A stretch of DNA of 64,000 nucleotides from Pseudomonas extremorientalis (GTDB taxonomy: Bacteria > Pseudomonadota > Gammaproteobacteria > Pseudomonadales > Pseudomonadaceae). Of the stretch, positions 1 to 8,719 are shown piece after piece; the first letter of the stretch is position 1; each line of letters begins with the position of its first letter. Location of the stretch: contig NZ_MDGK01000031.1 in NCBI RefSeq assembly GCF_001870465.1, positions 62,001-126,000 on the forward strand. The letters run 5' to 3'. The position numbers were made by a program, and so were the translations under genes. The notes below the pieces were generated by a model. It did not search any database. It worked only from the letters and a program-made list of their open reading frames with translations, and was not told where the DNA came from.

Positions 1-52
1 TACGGCGTGGGCTCACTCATGGGGCGTCTCGAATAAAGCGGGAATGGGGCAA

Positions 53-715
53 CTATAAGGGCTGGCGCCGCGAATGGTACAGGCTCACCTTGCGAAACTC
101 CCAAGGCTCCGCCAGATCCGGCAACGTCAGCGCATCAAGGATCTCCAGCCTTTGATAATCCGGGTGCTGAAAGTCCCGCACCCGCGAATCCGCCACCAGC
201 GCTTCGCGGCCACGGGTCAGGAACTGATCCAGCAGCGGCAGGTTCGCGCGGTCGTAGAGCACGTCGGCCACCAGGATCAGGTCGAAGCGATCGGCTTCGG
301 CGAAGAAATCCGCCGAATAACCCAGCTCTACGCCATTGAGTTCGGCATTCGCCCGGCAGGACGCCAGCGCCAGTGGGTCCAGGTCGCAGGCCACCACTTC
401 CAGGGCGCCTGCCTTGACGGCGGCAATCCCGGCGACACCGGAGCCGGCGCCAAAGTCCAGCACACGTTTACCGGCGACCCATTCAGGGTTCGCCGCCAGA
501 TAGCGCGCCAAGGCCAAGCCACTGGCCCAGCAAAAACTCCAGTACGGCGGTTCATGCAGGATGCGCCGGGTTTCTTCGGGGCTGAAGGCGCGGTCCATGT
601 TGTCCGCATCCAGCAGCCATAACGACAACTCAGTGCCTGGCAGCGGGCAGGGCACCAATTGCGCGTCGCCGATCAGTGCGCTGAGGGCGGCTTGCAGACC
701 AAGCGGTGGTGTCAT
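53..715 (-). CDS. Class I SAM-dependent methyltransferase
   Basis: 220 aa. A glycine-rich SAM-binding motif I (VLDFGAGSG, residues about 85-93) is followed by ACDLDPLALASC, the acidic-loop region, and by DLILVADVLYD, a motif II-like strand. The layout resembles the ETFB-lysine/nicotinamide N-methyltransferase type of small protein methyltransferases, so a protein substrate is likely, but the target cannot be read from sequence. The ATG overlaps the stop of the upstream lipoprotein gene as ATGA, so the two are translationally coupled on the minus strand. The enzyme class is secure; the substrate is unknown. Confidence 0.85.
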   Translation of the reverse strand: MTPPLGLQAALSALIGDAQLVPCPLPGTELSLWLLDADNMDRAFSPEETRRILHEPPYWSFCWASGLALARYLAANPEWVAGKRVLDFGAGSGVAGIAAVKAGALEVVACDLDPLALASCRANAELNGVELGYSADFFAEADRFDLILVADVLYDRANLPLLDQFLTRGREALVADSRVRDFQHPDYQRLEILDALTLPDLAEPWEFRKVSLYHSRRQPL

Positions 716-1167
716 GGGGCCTTGACGAGTTGCAGGGGGCCGGTGGTCTGGGTGATCGCCTGGGTGATGCGCACGGCGGGCAGGTGCAGGATCAACTGGC
801 CGGACTGGCTGGCGCGACCGCGCAATTCAACCCGGGCACCAGCCGGGAACGCTTCAGGATTGAAGCGCAGGCGGAAGGCCAGGGGCTTGCCGTTGCCGGT
901 CAGCACGCTGCTGGCCAGCAATTGTTGCGGGCGCGAGCGGTCGTCGATCACCAACAGCGCCATCTCCACTTCGGCACCGGCCGGAATGTTGGTCAGGCTG
1001 CCGCTGATTTCACGCTGATAGACGGGCAGGGGGCCGAGGTCTTCAATACCCGGGACTTTTTTCTCTTGCGCGGGCGTCGGTTGAGGCGTGGTCGGTTTGG
1101 GGGCTTCGCTGCTGCAGGCGACCAGGAAACTGAACAGGGTGAGCAAAACAAGTGGTCGTAACTGCAT
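712..1167 (-). CDS. YbaY-family lipoprotein
   Basis: 151 aa from the ATG chosen because it gives a textbook lipoprotein signal: MQLRP, a hydrophobic stretch, then the lipobox LVAC with the acylated Cys at position 18. An upstream in-frame ATG at 1188 would add seven residues before the signal. The mature part is a single beta-rich domain containing 'LPVYQREISGSL' and 'RPQQLLASSVL', matching the YbaY/'type III secretion chaperone-like' lipoprotein domain of Pseudomonas. It is probably an outer-membrane-anchored periplasmic protein. Function is not established. Coupled by ATGA overlap to the downstream methyltransferase. Confidence 0.75.
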   Translation of the reverse strand: MQLRPLVLLTLFSFLVACSSEAPKPTTPQPTPAQEKKVPGIEDLGPLPVYQREISGSLTNIPAGAEVEMALLVIDDRSRPQQLLASSVLTGNGKPLAFRLRFNPEAFPAGARVELRGRASQSGQLILHLPAVRITQAITQTTGPLQLVKAP

Positions 1168-1307
1168 GTACGGCTCCAGAAAGGACAAAATCCGTGGCTT
1201 GAAAAATATGAAACATAATAGTCAGCCTATATACCGTAAAGGCTATGGCTTGTCTTGCCACGGGGATGCGCTACCATGGCCCTCCCTTTATTTGTTGCCT
1301 GCCTACC

Positions 1308-1772
1308 ATGCACTGTCCCTTCTGCGGTGCCAACGACACCAAGGTCATTGACTCGCGTCTGGTCGCCGAGGGCGATCAAGTGCGTCGCCGGCGCGAATGC
1401 CTGGCCTGCGGTGAACGTTTCACCACCTTCGAAACCGCCGAACTGGTATTGCCGCGCCTGATCAAATCCGACGGCAGCCGCCAGCCTTTCGACGAAGAAA
1501 AACTGCGCGCCGGTATGCAGCGTGCCCTGGAAAAACGCCCGGTGAGTGTCGAGCGGCTAGAGGCGGCGCTGGTGCACATCAAGCACAAGCTGCGTGCGAC
1601 CGGCGAGCGCGAGGTCAAGAGCCTGGTGGTAGGAGAGTTGGTGATGGGCGAGCTGCAAAAGCTCGACGAAGTCGCCTACATCCGTTTCGCCTCGGTGTAT
1701 CGACGCTTCCAGGACCTCAATGAGTTCCGCGAAGAGATCGACCGTCTGGCCCGGGAGCCTGCCAAAGAATGA
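1308..1772 (+). CDS. nrdR: Transcriptional repressor NrdR
   Basis: 154 aa, the normal family length. NrdR is the zinc-finger/ATP-cone repressor of ribonucleotide reductase genes. The N-terminus [17 protein letters not shown] carries the first zinc CxxC and a second pair follows in ECLACGERF. The ATP-cone then runs from about residue 48 to 138. This start is chosen because it places CPFC at the very N-terminus as in all NrdR proteins; the longer in-frame reading from 1245 adds junk. The stop overlaps the ribD start as ATGA. The nrdR-ribD neighbourhood is the usual proteobacterial arrangement. Confidence 0.97.
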   Translation: MHCPFCGANDTKVIDSRLVAEGDQVRRRRECLACGERFTTFETAELVLPRLIKSDGSRQPFDEEKLRAGMQRALEKRPVSVERLEAALVHIKHKLRATGEREVKSLVVGELVMGELQKLDEVAYIRFASVYRRFQDLNEFREEIDRLAREPAKE

Positions 1773-2905
1773 ACCCACCGTCTGCCGAACAAGCGGTGCT
1801 CGACGCCCATTACATGGCCCGCGCCTTGGAACTCGCGCGCAAAGGCTTGTACACCACCCATCCCAACCCGCGTGTAGGTTGTGTGATCGTGCGCGATGGG
1901 CAGGTTGTCGGCGAAGGCTGGCATGAGCGCACCGGCGAACCCCATGCCGAACCCAACGCCCTGCGTGCCGCCGGTGACAAGGCCCGTGGCGCCACGGTGT
2001 ACGTGACCCTCGAGCCGTGCAGCCACCATGGGCGTACGCCGCCTTGCGCCGATGCCCTGGTCACGGCCGGTGTCGCCCGTGTCGTGGCTGGCATGCAGGA
2101 CCCTAACCCCGAAGTGGCCGGGCGCGGCATGCAGCGCCTGGCGCAAGCCGGGATCGAGGTCTTGAGTGGCGTGCTGGAAGCCCAGGCCCGCGCGTTGAAT
2201 CCGGGATTCCTCAAGCGCATGGAGCACGGCCTGCCCTTCGTGCGGGTCAAGCTGGCGATGAGCCTGGACGGCCGCACTGCCATGGCCAGCGGCGAAAGCC
2301 AATGGATCACCGGCCCTGCGGCCCGCGCCGCCGTGCAGCGCCTGCGTGCCGAGGCCAGTGTGGTGCTGACCGGCGCCGACACGGTGTTGGCCGACGGCGC
2401 CCGCCTGACCGTGCGCGCCGCCGAACTCGGCCTGGACGAAGCCACCACTGCGCTGGCCATGTCGCGCCCGCCGTTGCGCGTGCTGATCGATGGCCGTTTG
2501 CGCGTGCCGCTCAACGCACCGTTCTTCAAGGCCGGGCCGGCGCTGGTCATCACCTGCGTGACCCCGGAAAACCAGTTTCCCCGTGGCCCCGAGTGCCTGG
2601 TGGTGCCCGGCGTCGATGGCCAGGTCGACCTGCGTTCGGCGCTGGTCGCCTTGGCCGCCCGTGGCGTCAACGAAGTGTTGGTAGAGGCAGGCCCAAGCCT
2701 GGCGGGGGCCTTTGCCCAGCAAGGCCTCGTAGATGAGTACGTGATATTCGTCGCCGGCAAGTTCCTGGGCTCCGCCGCCCGGCCTTTGCTGGACTGGCCG
2801 CTTGAGAAACTGGCCGATGCCCCCCAACTCAAGATCACTGAAATGCGCGCTGTAGGCGACGACTGGCGAGTCACTGCCATCCCGCTTCCACCCGCGAGCG
2901 TATAA
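1769..2905 (+). CDS. ribD: Bifunctional diaminohydroxyphosphoribosylaminopyrimidine deaminase / reductase RibD
   Basis: 378 aa. It performs the second and third steps of riboflavin synthesis: deamination, then NADPH-dependent reduction of the ribosyl group. The N-terminal zinc deaminase domain shows [16 protein letters not shown] and [16 protein letters not shown] (zinc His/Cys ligands). The C-terminal reductase domain begins near residue 155 with [16 protein letters not shown]. First gene of ribD-ribE-ribBA-ribH, translationally coupled to nrdR by a 4-nt overlap. Confidence 0.97.
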   Translation: MNPPSAEQAVLDAHYMARALELARKGLYTTHPNPRVGCVIVRDGQVVGEGWHERTGEPHAEPNALRAAGDKARGATVYVTLEPCSHHGRTPPCADALVTAGVARVVAGMQDPNPEVAGRGMQRLAQAGIEVLSGVLEAQARALNPGFLKRMEHGLPFVRVKLAMSLDGRTAMASGESQWITGPAARAAVQRLRAEASVVLTGADTVLADGARLTVRAAELGLDEATTALAMSRPPLRVLIDGRLRVPLNAPFFKAGPALVITCVTPENQFPRGPECLVVPGVDGQVDLRSALVALAARGVNEVLVEAGPSLAGAFAQQGLVDEYVIFVAGKFLGSAARPLLDWPLEKLADAPQLKITEMRAVGDDWRVTAIPLPPASV

Positions 2906-2952
2906 TTCTGACCGGGCGCTCAAGTGCCCGTCCCGTTTTCCAGGAGAAGGCC

Positions 2953-3615
2953 ATGTTCACCGGCATTATCGAATCCATCGGCAGCATCCGCGCCATGACC
3001 CCCAAAGGCGGCGACGTGCGCCTGCTGGTTGAAACCGGCAAGCTGGACCTGGGCGACGTCAAGCTGGGCGACAGCATCGCCGTCAGCGGCGTGTGCCTCA
3101 CCGTCATCGACCTGCCGGGCAACGGCTTTGCCGCCGATGTCAGCCGGGAAACCCTGGACTGCACCGCGATGAACGACCTCAAGGCCGGCAGCCCGGTGAA
3201 CCTGGAAAAAGCCCTGACCCCGACCACCCGCCTCGGCGGTCACCTGGTCAGCGGCCACGTCGACGGCGTCGGCGAAGTGGTAGCGCGCAGCGAAAACGCG
3301 CGTGCCGTGGAATTCCGCATCCGCGCGCCCAAAGAGCTGGCCAAGTACATCGCCCACAAAGGCTCGATCACCGTCGATGGCACCAGCCTCACCGTGAACG
3401 CCGTGAACGGCGCCGAATTTGAACTGACCATCATTCCCCACACCCTCAGCGAAACCATCATGGCGTCTTACCAGCCAGGTCGCCGGGTGAACCTGGAAGT
3501 GGACTTGCTTGCCCGTTACCTGGAGCGCCTGTTGTTGGGCGAAAAGGCCGCAGAGCCTGCAACCGGGAACATCACCGAAAGTTTTCTGGCCGCTAACGGC
3601 TACCTGAAATCCTGA
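2953..3615 (+). CDS. ribE: Riboflavin synthase alpha subunit
   Basis: 220 aa (called ribC or ribE depending on species). It dismutates two 6,7-dimethyl-8-ribityllumazine molecules to riboflavin. MFTGIIESIG is the invariant N-terminus. The protein consists of two homologous lumazine-binding barrels, the second starting around residue 97 with GGHLVSGHVDGVG, followed by a short C-terminal trimerisation helix. The ribosome-binding site AGGAGA lies just before the ATG. It sits 47 bp after ribD in the same operon. Confidence 0.96.
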   Translation: MFTGIIESIGSIRAMTPKGGDVRLLVETGKLDLGDVKLGDSIAVSGVCLTVIDLPGNGFAADVSRETLDCTAMNDLKAGSPVNLEKALTPTTRLGGHLVSGHVDGVGEVVARSENARAVEFRIRAPKELAKYIAHKGSITVDGTSLTVNAVNGAEFELTIIPHTLSETIMASYQPGRRVNLEVDLLARYLERLLLGEKAAEPATGNITESFLAANGYLKS

Positions 3616-3630
3616 CCAAGGGGGTGCCGC

Positions 3631-4722
3631 GTGGCGCTCAATAGCATCGAAGAACTGGTTGAAGACATCCGCCAAGGCAAGATGGTCATCCTGATGGATG
3701 ACGAAGACCGCGAGAACGAAGGCGACATCATCATGGCCGCCGAGGCCTGCCAGGCCGAGCACATCAACTTCATGGCCAAGCACGCCCGCGGGCTGATCTG
3801 CATGCCAATGAGCCGTGAGCGCTGCGAATTGCTCAAGCTGCCGTTGATGGCGCCGCGCAATGGCTCGGGTTTTGGCACCAAGTTCACTGTATCGATCGAG
3901 GCCACTACCGGCGTCACCACCGGCATTTCCGCCGCCGACCGCGCCCGCACCGTGCAAGCCGCTGCTGCCAAGGACGCCAAGGCCGAAGACATCGTCAGCC
4001 CCGGCCACATCTTCCCGCTGATGGCCCAGCCGGGTGGCACCCTGGCCCGTGCCGGCCACACCGAAGCCGCCTGCGACCTGGCGCGCATGGCCGGTTTCGA
4101 GCCCTGCGGCGTGATCTGCGAAGTGATGAACGACGACGGCACCATGGCCCGTCGTGCTGAACTCGAAGCCTTTGCCGCCGAACACAACATCAAGGTGGGC
4201 ACCATTGCCGACCTGATTCACTACCGCATGATCCACGAACGTACCGTTCAGCGGATTGCCGAGCAGCCACTGGACAGCGAACTGGGCCAATTCAATTTGG
4301 TGACCTACCGTGATTCCGTGGAAGGCGACGTGCACATGGCGTTGACCCTGGGCACCATTTGCGCCGAAGAGCCGACCCTGGTGCGTGTGCACAACATGGA
4401 CCCATTGCGCGACCTGCTGATGGTCAAGCAACCGGGTCGCTGGAGCCTGCGCGCTGCCATGGCTGCGGTCTCCGAGGCTGGCAGCGGTGTGGTGCTGCTG
4501 CTCGGTCACCCGCTGGATGGCGATGTGCTGCTGGCGCATATCCGCGAAACGGCGGACCACACGCCGGTGAAAAAACCGACCACCTACAGCATCGTCGGGG
4601 CCGGTTCGCAGATCCTGCGTGACCTGGGCGTGCGCAAAATGCGCCTGATGAGCGCACCGATGAAATTTAATGCGATATCCGGTTTCGACCTGGAAGTAGT
4701 AGAATACGTGCCCTCCGAATAA
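3631..4722 (+). CDS. ribBA: RibBA: DHBP synthase with degenerate GTP cyclohydrolase II domain
   Basis: 363 aa, GTG start preceded by AAGGGGG. The N-terminal half is 3,4-dihydroxy-2-butanone 4-phosphate synthase, with the acidic active-site loop DDEDRENEGD near residues 27-36 and GHIFPL. The C-terminal half has the GTP cyclohydrolase II fold, but by ungapped comparison with the intact RibA in this window the three zinc-ligand cysteines are replaced (Asp257, Pro268, Arg270, around VRVHNMDPLRDLL). That half should not hydrolyse GTP. This is a recurring situation in proteobacterial RibB proteins; the standalone ribA at about 7.7 kb presumably supplies the activity. Follows ribE by 15 bp. Confidence 0.94.
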   Translation: MALNSIEELVEDIRQGKMVILMDDEDRENEGDIIMAAEACQAEHINFMAKHARGLICMPMSRERCELLKLPLMAPRNGSGFGTKFTVSIEATTGVTTGISAADRARTVQAAAAKDAKAEDIVSPGHIFPLMAQPGGTLARAGHTEAACDLARMAGFEPCGVICEVMNDDGTMARRAELEAFAAEHNIKVGTIADLIHYRMIHERTVQRIAEQPLDSELGQFNLVTYRDSVEGDVHMALTLGTICAEEPTLVRVHNMDPLRDLLMVKQPGRWSLRAAMAAVSEAGSGVVLLLGHPLDGDVLLAHIRETADHTPVKKPTTYSIVGAGSQILRDLGVRKMRLMSAPMKFNAISGFDLEVVEYVPSE

Positions 4723-4767
4723 AGGCCGGCGATTTTCGCCCCTTGTTCGCGGTTCAAATATCACTAA

Positions 4768-4790
4768 GGGACGCGTCATACACGCGTCCC
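4768..4790 (+). promoter_or_regulatory. Intercistronic hairpin between ribBA and ribH
   Basis: Perfect 9-bp stem GGGACGCGT / ACGCGTCCC with a 5-nt loop (CATAC), followed by GGCTCTTTAAG. It sits in the only sizeable gap (90 bp) of the rib operon. It could be a weak attenuator, an mRNA processing or stabilising structure, or leader structure for ribH. There is no proper T-tract, so strong termination is unlikely. Confidence 0.5.
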
Positions 4791-4812
4791 GGCTCTTTAA
4801 GAGATTTGTCGA

Positions 4813-5289
4813 ATGACCCTGAAGACCATCGAAGGTACCTTCATCGCCCCCAAAGGCCGCTATGCCCTGGTGGTTGGCCGCTTCAACAGCTTCGTGGTTG
4901 AAAGCCTGGTAAGCGGTGCCGTTGACGCCCTGGTTCGCCACGGTGTGAGCGAAAGCGACATCACCATCATCCGTGCCCCTGGCGCCTTCGAAATTCCACT
5001 GGTTGCGCAGAAAGTTGCTCAACAGGGTGAATACGCGGCGATCATCGCCCTGGGCGCGGTCATTCGTGGCGGCACGCCGCACTTCGAATACGTGGCTGGC
5101 GAATGCACCAAGGGCCTGGCCCAGGTGTCCATGGAGTTCGGCGTACCGGTTGCGTTCGGCGTGCTGACCGTGGATTCCATCGAGCAAGCCATCGAGCGTT
5201 CCGGCACCAAGGCCGGCAACAAAGGCGCTGAAGCGGCCCTGTCCGCCCTGGAAATGGTCAGCCTGCTGTCGCAGTTGGAGGCCAAGTGA
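4813..5289 (+). CDS. ribH: 6,7-dimethyl-8-ribityllumazine synthase
   Basis: 158 aa. It condenses 5-amino-6-ribitylaminouracil with DHBP to form lumazine and assembles as a pentamer or a 60-mer shell. Recognised from [17 protein letters not shown], the substrate loop [14 protein letters not shown] (with the catalytic His) and [23 protein letters not shown]. Its stop overlaps the GTG of nusB (GTGA), coupling riboflavin synthesis to nusB as in many gammaproteobacteria. Confidence 0.97.
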   Translation: MTLKTIEGTFIAPKGRYALVVGRFNSFVVESLVSGAVDALVRHGVSESDITIIRAPGAFEIPLVAQKVAQQGEYAAIIALGAVIRGGTPHFEYVAGECTKGLAQVSMEFGVPVAFGVLTVDSIEQAIERSGTKAGNKGAEAALSALEMVSLLSQLEAK

Positions 5290-5786
5290 TTTCCGACGAG
5301 AGCGACAACTTCAACCCGCGCGAGCCACGTCCAGCCGATGCTGGCAAGCCTTCGAAGAACGAGAAGCGTCGCGCTGCTCGTCAGTTGGCGACCCAGGCGC
5401 TGTATCAGCGTCACCTGGCGGGCGCGTCGTTGAACGAGATCGAAGCACAGTTTCGCGTCGACAACGATTTCACCTTTGCCGACCTGCCGTATTTCCACGA
5501 CATCCTGCACGGTGTGCACGCGCACCTGACCGAGATCGACACCGCCCTGGCGCCTTGCCTGGACCTGACCATCGAAGAGCTGGACCCGGTTGAGCTGTGC
5601 GTGATGCGCCTGTCGGCCTGGGAGCTGCTGTATCGCGTCGACGTGCCGTACCGCGTGGTGATCAACGAAGGTATCGAACTGGCGAAAGTCTACGGTTCGA
5701 CCGACGGCCACAAGTTCGTCAACGGCGTGCTCGACAAGCTGGCGCCGCGCCTGCGTGAAGCCGAAGTGAAGGCGTACAAGCGCTGA
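5286..5786 (+). CDS. nusB: Transcription antitermination factor NusB
   Basis: 166 aa, GTG start overlapping the ribH stop. NusB binds boxA RNA with S10 (NusE) in rRNA antitermination. Family features are [15 protein letters not shown] at the first helix, the [24 protein letters not shown] core and the C-terminal [26 protein letters not shown] signature. About 25 charged N-terminal residues precede the conserved domain, as in other pseudomonads. Confidence 0.96.
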   Translation: MISDESDNFNPREPRPADAGKPSKNEKRRAARQLATQALYQRHLAGASLNEIEAQFRVDNDFTFADLPYFHDILHGVHAHLTEIDTALAPCLDLTIEELDPVELCVMRLSAWELLYRVDVPYRVVINEGIELAKVYGSTDGHKFVNGVLDKLAPRLREAEVKAYKR

Positions 5787-5804
5787 ATCGCGCTTGAAAC
5801 CTGA

Positions 5805-6770
5805 ATGGGCGAGTTTGAGCTGATCCGCAACTACTTCGCCGCCGCGCCTTGTGCGCAGGGCGGCGAAGGCATTGCTCTGGGGATCGGCGATGACTGCGCC
5901 TTGCTGGCGCTTCCCGCTGGGGAGCAATTGGCAATCTCCACCGATACCTTGGTCGCCGGGGTGCATTTTGCCGACCCCTGTGACCCGTTCCTGCTGGGGC
6001 AGCGCTCGTTGGCCGTGGCGGTGAGCGACCTGGCGGCCATGGGCGCCAACCCCCTCGCATTTACCCTTGCCCTGACCACACCAACCGTCGATGCCGATTG
6101 GCTGCAACGCTATGCCCAGGGGTTGAACCTCATGGCGCAAAACTGTGGCGTGGGTCTGGTGGGCGGCGATACCACCCGTGGCCCCCTGAGTTTGACGCTG
6201 ACCGTGTTCGGCCGCGTGCCGGCCGGGCAAGCCTTGACCCGCAGCGGTGCACAGCCGGGTGACCTGCTGTGTGTCGGCGGCGAGCTGGGCAATGCCGCCG
6301 GCGCCTTGCCGTTGGTATTGGGCCAGCGCAGCGCCGACGCAGCCATCGCCGAGCCGTTGCTCGCTCATTACTGGTCGCCCCGACCGCAGTTGGCCCTGGG
6401 TCTGGCGCTGCGTGGCAAGGCTACGTCTGCGATGGATATTTCCGACGGGCTCCTGGCCGATTGCGGGCATATCGCGATGGCGTCAAAGGTCAGCCTGTTG
6501 ATCGAACGCGAGCGGTTGCCAATGTCCCAGGCACTGTTGTCGTTTGTCGGCGATGATGACGCGCGCGTGGCAGCCCTGAGTGGGGGCGACGACTATGTAC
6601 TGGTGTTCACCCTGCCACCTGTCGAACTGGCGCCGTTGCTGGCTGATGGCTGGCCGATCCATGTGATCGGCCGGGTCGACGCGGGGCAGGGCGTCACGTT
6701 GCTCGATGGCCGCGGGCAGGACATCACCCCGGCCATCCGTGGTTATCAGCATTTTCGCGAGACACCCTGA
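5805..6770 (+). CDS. thiL: Thiamine-monophosphate kinase
   Basis: 321 aa. Phosphorylates thiamine monophosphate to the diphosphate cofactor with ATP. N-terminus MGEFELIRNYF, then the Mg/ATP-binding GIGDDCALL and STDTLVAGVHF, VGGDTTRGPLSLT, and the C-terminal MDISDGLLAD and SGGDDYVLVFT, all PurM/ThiL-superfamily hallmarks. Begins 18 bp after nusB. In other pseudomonads pgpA usually follows directly; here a solute-binding protein gene follows instead. Confidence 0.96.
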   Translation: MGEFELIRNYFAAAPCAQGGEGIALGIGDDCALLALPAGEQLAISTDTLVAGVHFADPCDPFLLGQRSLAVAVSDLAAMGANPLAFTLALTTPTVDADWLQRYAQGLNLMAQNCGVGLVGGDTTRGPLSLTLTVFGRVPAGQALTRSGAQPGDLLCVGGELGNAAGALPLVLGQRSADAAIAEPLLAHYWSPRPQLALGLALRGKATSAMDISDGLLADCGHIAMASKVSLLIERERLPMSQALLSFVGDDDARVAALSGGDDYVLVFTLPPVELAPLLADGWPIHVIGRVDAGQGVTLLDGRGQDITPAIRGYQHFRETP

Positions 6771-6836
6771 ATCGGCAAGCTGCGCTACCCTTCGTAGCGT
6801 TATCACGGATGCAAGGCCCTGTAGGAGGTCGTCACC

Positions 6837-7556
6837 ATGGATGTGCGCCGTTGGCTGCTGATCGTGCTGTGTGTCTTCACAGCGGTGGTCCAGGCGCAGG
6901 ACGTGCCCGGCAAGGTCATGCTGGCGAGTGAGGAATGGAGCGACTACACCAACAAAGACGGCACGGGCCTGGCCTGGGACGTACTGCGTCAGGTCTTCGA
7001 GCCGGCCGGCATCAACTTGCAGACCCGTTCCGTGCCCTACACGCGCTCGGTCGGCCTGGCCCAGCGCGGCGAGGTGGATGGTTGGGTCGGTTCCTACCGC
7101 AATGAAGCCGAAGGTGTGTTGTACCCCCACTGGAACTTCGATTCCGACCACATCTACGCCCTGGGGCTGGCCAGCCTACCGACGCCCACCGTAGCCACGC
7201 TGGGTAACTACCGCCTGGCCTGGGTGCGCGGCTACAAGTACGAGGAGTACTTGCCCAATGTGCGCCGTTTCAACCAGGTCGAGCGTCGCGATGGCATTTT
7301 GGCAATGCTGCTACACGGCCGTGCGGACTTCTACATTGATGCGTTGGCCGAGGCCAAGTACGTGCTCAGTCAGGCGGATGATCACTCGAAGTTCACGCTG
7401 ACGCCGATTGCCGAACTGCCGTTGTACATCGGGTTTGCCGATAACGAACGGGGCAGGGGCTTGATGGCTGTCTTTGACCAGCGCATGGCGGCCCTGGTGA
7501 AAAGCGGTGAGTTAAAGCCGATATTCGAGCGCTGGAAACAACCCTATCCGTTCTGA
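6837..7556 (+). CDS. Periplasmic solute-binding protein (SBP_bac_3-like)
   Basis: 239 aa with an N-terminal signal peptide (hydrophobic residues 6-19, likely cleavage after VQA at about 20). The mature protein resembles type 2 periplasmic amino-acid-binding domains (PBP type 3): LAWDVLRQVFEPAGINLQTRSVPYTRSVGLAQRGEVDGWVG and the C-terminal 'LYIGFADNERGRGLMAVFDQRMAALVKSGELKPIFERW'. No permease or ATPase is adjacent, so it is an orphan binding or sensor-like protein. AGGAGG lies 8 nt before the ATG. It occupies the interval between thiL and ribA. Confidence 0.7.
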   Translation: MDVRRWLLIVLCVFTAVVQAQDVPGKVMLASEEWSDYTNKDGTGLAWDVLRQVFEPAGINLQTRSVPYTRSVGLAQRGEVDGWVGSYRNEAEGVLYPHWNFDSDHIYALGLASLPTPTVATLGNYRLAWVRGYKYEEYLPNVRRFNQVERRDGILAMLLHGRADFYIDALAEAKYVLSQADDHSKFTLTPIAELPLYIGFADNERGRGLMAVFDQRMAALVKSGELKPIFERWKQPYPF

Positions 7557-7643
7557 CGTGCATAGAACCAGGTCGAAGGCCAATCGAACCTATTGATCTT
7601 TATCAGCGATAATTCAGCTTAAGCGTCTGTAGGAACCTGCTGT

Positions 7644-7649
7644 TACAAT
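7644..7649 (+). promoter_or_regulatory. Possible -10 element upstream of ribA
   Basis: TACAAT, 36 bp before the ribA GTG, in an otherwise AT-richer 129-bp gap. No good -35 hexamer sits at the usual spacing, so this is weak. It would give ribA its own promoter, separate from the rib-nusB-thiL transcript. Confidence 0.3.
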
Positions 7650-7685
7650 GGCCGCCTCTGTAAAAACTGAAATCAGGAGCACACG

Positions 7686-8303
7686 GTGCCCGTCGTTTTC
7701 GTCGCCGCTTCCAAGCTGCCTACCCCTTTTGCCACGTTCACCATGAACGGCTTTCTCGAAGAAGCCACCGGGCGCGAGCACGTCGTGCTCAGCCTGGGCG
7801 ATATCGCCGATGGCGCACCGGTGCTTGGCCGGGTGCACTCCGAATGCCTGACCGGTGATGCGTTGTTCAGCCAGCGTTGCGACTGTGGTTCGCAACTGGA
7901 GGCCGCCATGCGCGCGATCGCCCGTGAAGGCCGTGGTGTGCTGTTGTACCTGCGCCAGGAAGGCCGTGGCATTGGCCTGATGAACAAGATCCGCGCCTAC
8001 GAGCTGCAAGATGGCGGCGCCGATACCGTCGAGGCCAACGAGCGCCTGGGCTTTGCCGCCGACCAGCGTGACTACGCGATCTGCTTGCCGATGCTCGAGC
8101 ACCTGGGCGTCAAATCCCTGCGCCTGATGACCAATAACCCGCGCAAGGTCAAAGCCTTGACCGAGATGGGCATCACTGTGGCCGAGCGTGTGCCGCTGCA
8201 CACCGGGCACAACCCGCACAACAAACTCTACCTGGCCACCAAGGCCAGCAAGCTCGACCATATGATGGGCAACGAGCACCAGGGCGAGGTCGACCGCGCG
8301 TGA
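7686..8303 (+). CDS. ribA: GTP cyclohydrolase II
   Basis: 205 aa, GTG start with AGGAGC before it. Opens the imidazole ring of GTP in the first committed riboflavin step. The zinc site is complete: [10 protein letters not shown] (Cys54) and RCDCG (Cys65, Cys67), followed by [12 protein letters not shown] and the C-terminal [11 protein letters not shown]. This is the functional counterpart to the degenerate C-terminal half of RibBA upstream. The stop overlaps the next gene as GTGA. Confidence 0.96.
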   Translation: MPVVFVAASKLPTPFATFTMNGFLEEATGREHVVLSLGDIADGAPVLGRVHSECLTGDALFSQRCDCGSQLEAAMRAIAREGRGVLLYLRQEGRGIGLMNKIRAYELQDGGADTVEANERLGFAADQRDYAICLPMLEHLGVKSLRLMTNNPRKVKALTEMGITVAERVPLHTGHNPHNKLYLATKASKLDHMMGNEHQGEVDRA

Positions 8304-8719
8304 CCCGAGGCCAGGTGAAACGGCGACTGTCCTTCAATTGGTGGCAGTACCTGGCCCTGGCGCTGCTCCCCCTGTTTGTGCTCAACCTGGTGTTCGGCCA
8401 GGCCGAATCCCTGCTGCCGGTGCTGGCCATGCCGTTCTTCATTGCCGGCGTGGCCTCGATGTTCCTCAGCCTGCGCTACTTCAACGGCTATAAACACGCG
8501 TTGATTGCCACCTCCAAAGCCCTCGATACCCCCGAAGAACCGGCTGCCTGGATCACCCTGGCGGCGCGTCGGCGCACGGCATTGCTGGTTGCTGCCGTAC
8601 CGGCCTGGATCGGGGCGTTGTCGGTCTTCGTCGGGTTGGAAGCGGTGCCACTGTTTCTGTTGGCGCTGTCGACCGTGGTGCTGTTCTTCCTCTACCGCAT
8701 TCCCCGTCAACTGGGATGA
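8300..8719 (+). CDS. Small four-helix membrane protein of unknown function
   Basis: 139 aa from a GTG overlapping the ribA stop. Four hydrophobic segments are visible (about residues 15-33, 35-57, 92-112 and 115-134), with a positively charged N-terminus (MTRGQVKRR) and an amphipathic stretch between helices 2 and 3. No motif I recognise. Its stop overlaps the btuF-like start (ATGA), so it sits in a tightly coupled ribA-this-btuF run. A membrane role linked to cobalamin or riboflavin would be a guess. Confidence 0.7.
   Translation: MTRGQVKRRLSFNWWQYLALALLPLFVLNLVFGQAESLLPVLAMPFFIAGVASMFLSLRYFNGYKHALIATSKALDTPEEPAAWITLAARRRTALLVAAVPAWIGALSVFVGLEAVPLFLLALSTVVLFFLYRIPRQLG

Noticed and set aside
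1..20. Possible start of a minus-strand gene (MSEPTP...) running off the window
   Set aside because: Only six codons visible and weak ribosome-binding site; cannot be supported.
2906..2952. FMN riboswitch before ribE or elsewhere in the rib cluster
   Set aside because: The gaps are too short and lack the conserved RFN core; none found near ribD, ribE, ribBA or ribA.
2920..5187. Very long open frame (755 codons) on the minus strand opposite ribE-ribBA-ribH
   Set aside because: Antisense shadow of well-identified genes in high-GC DNA, with low-complexity H/G/V-rich translation and no family similarity.
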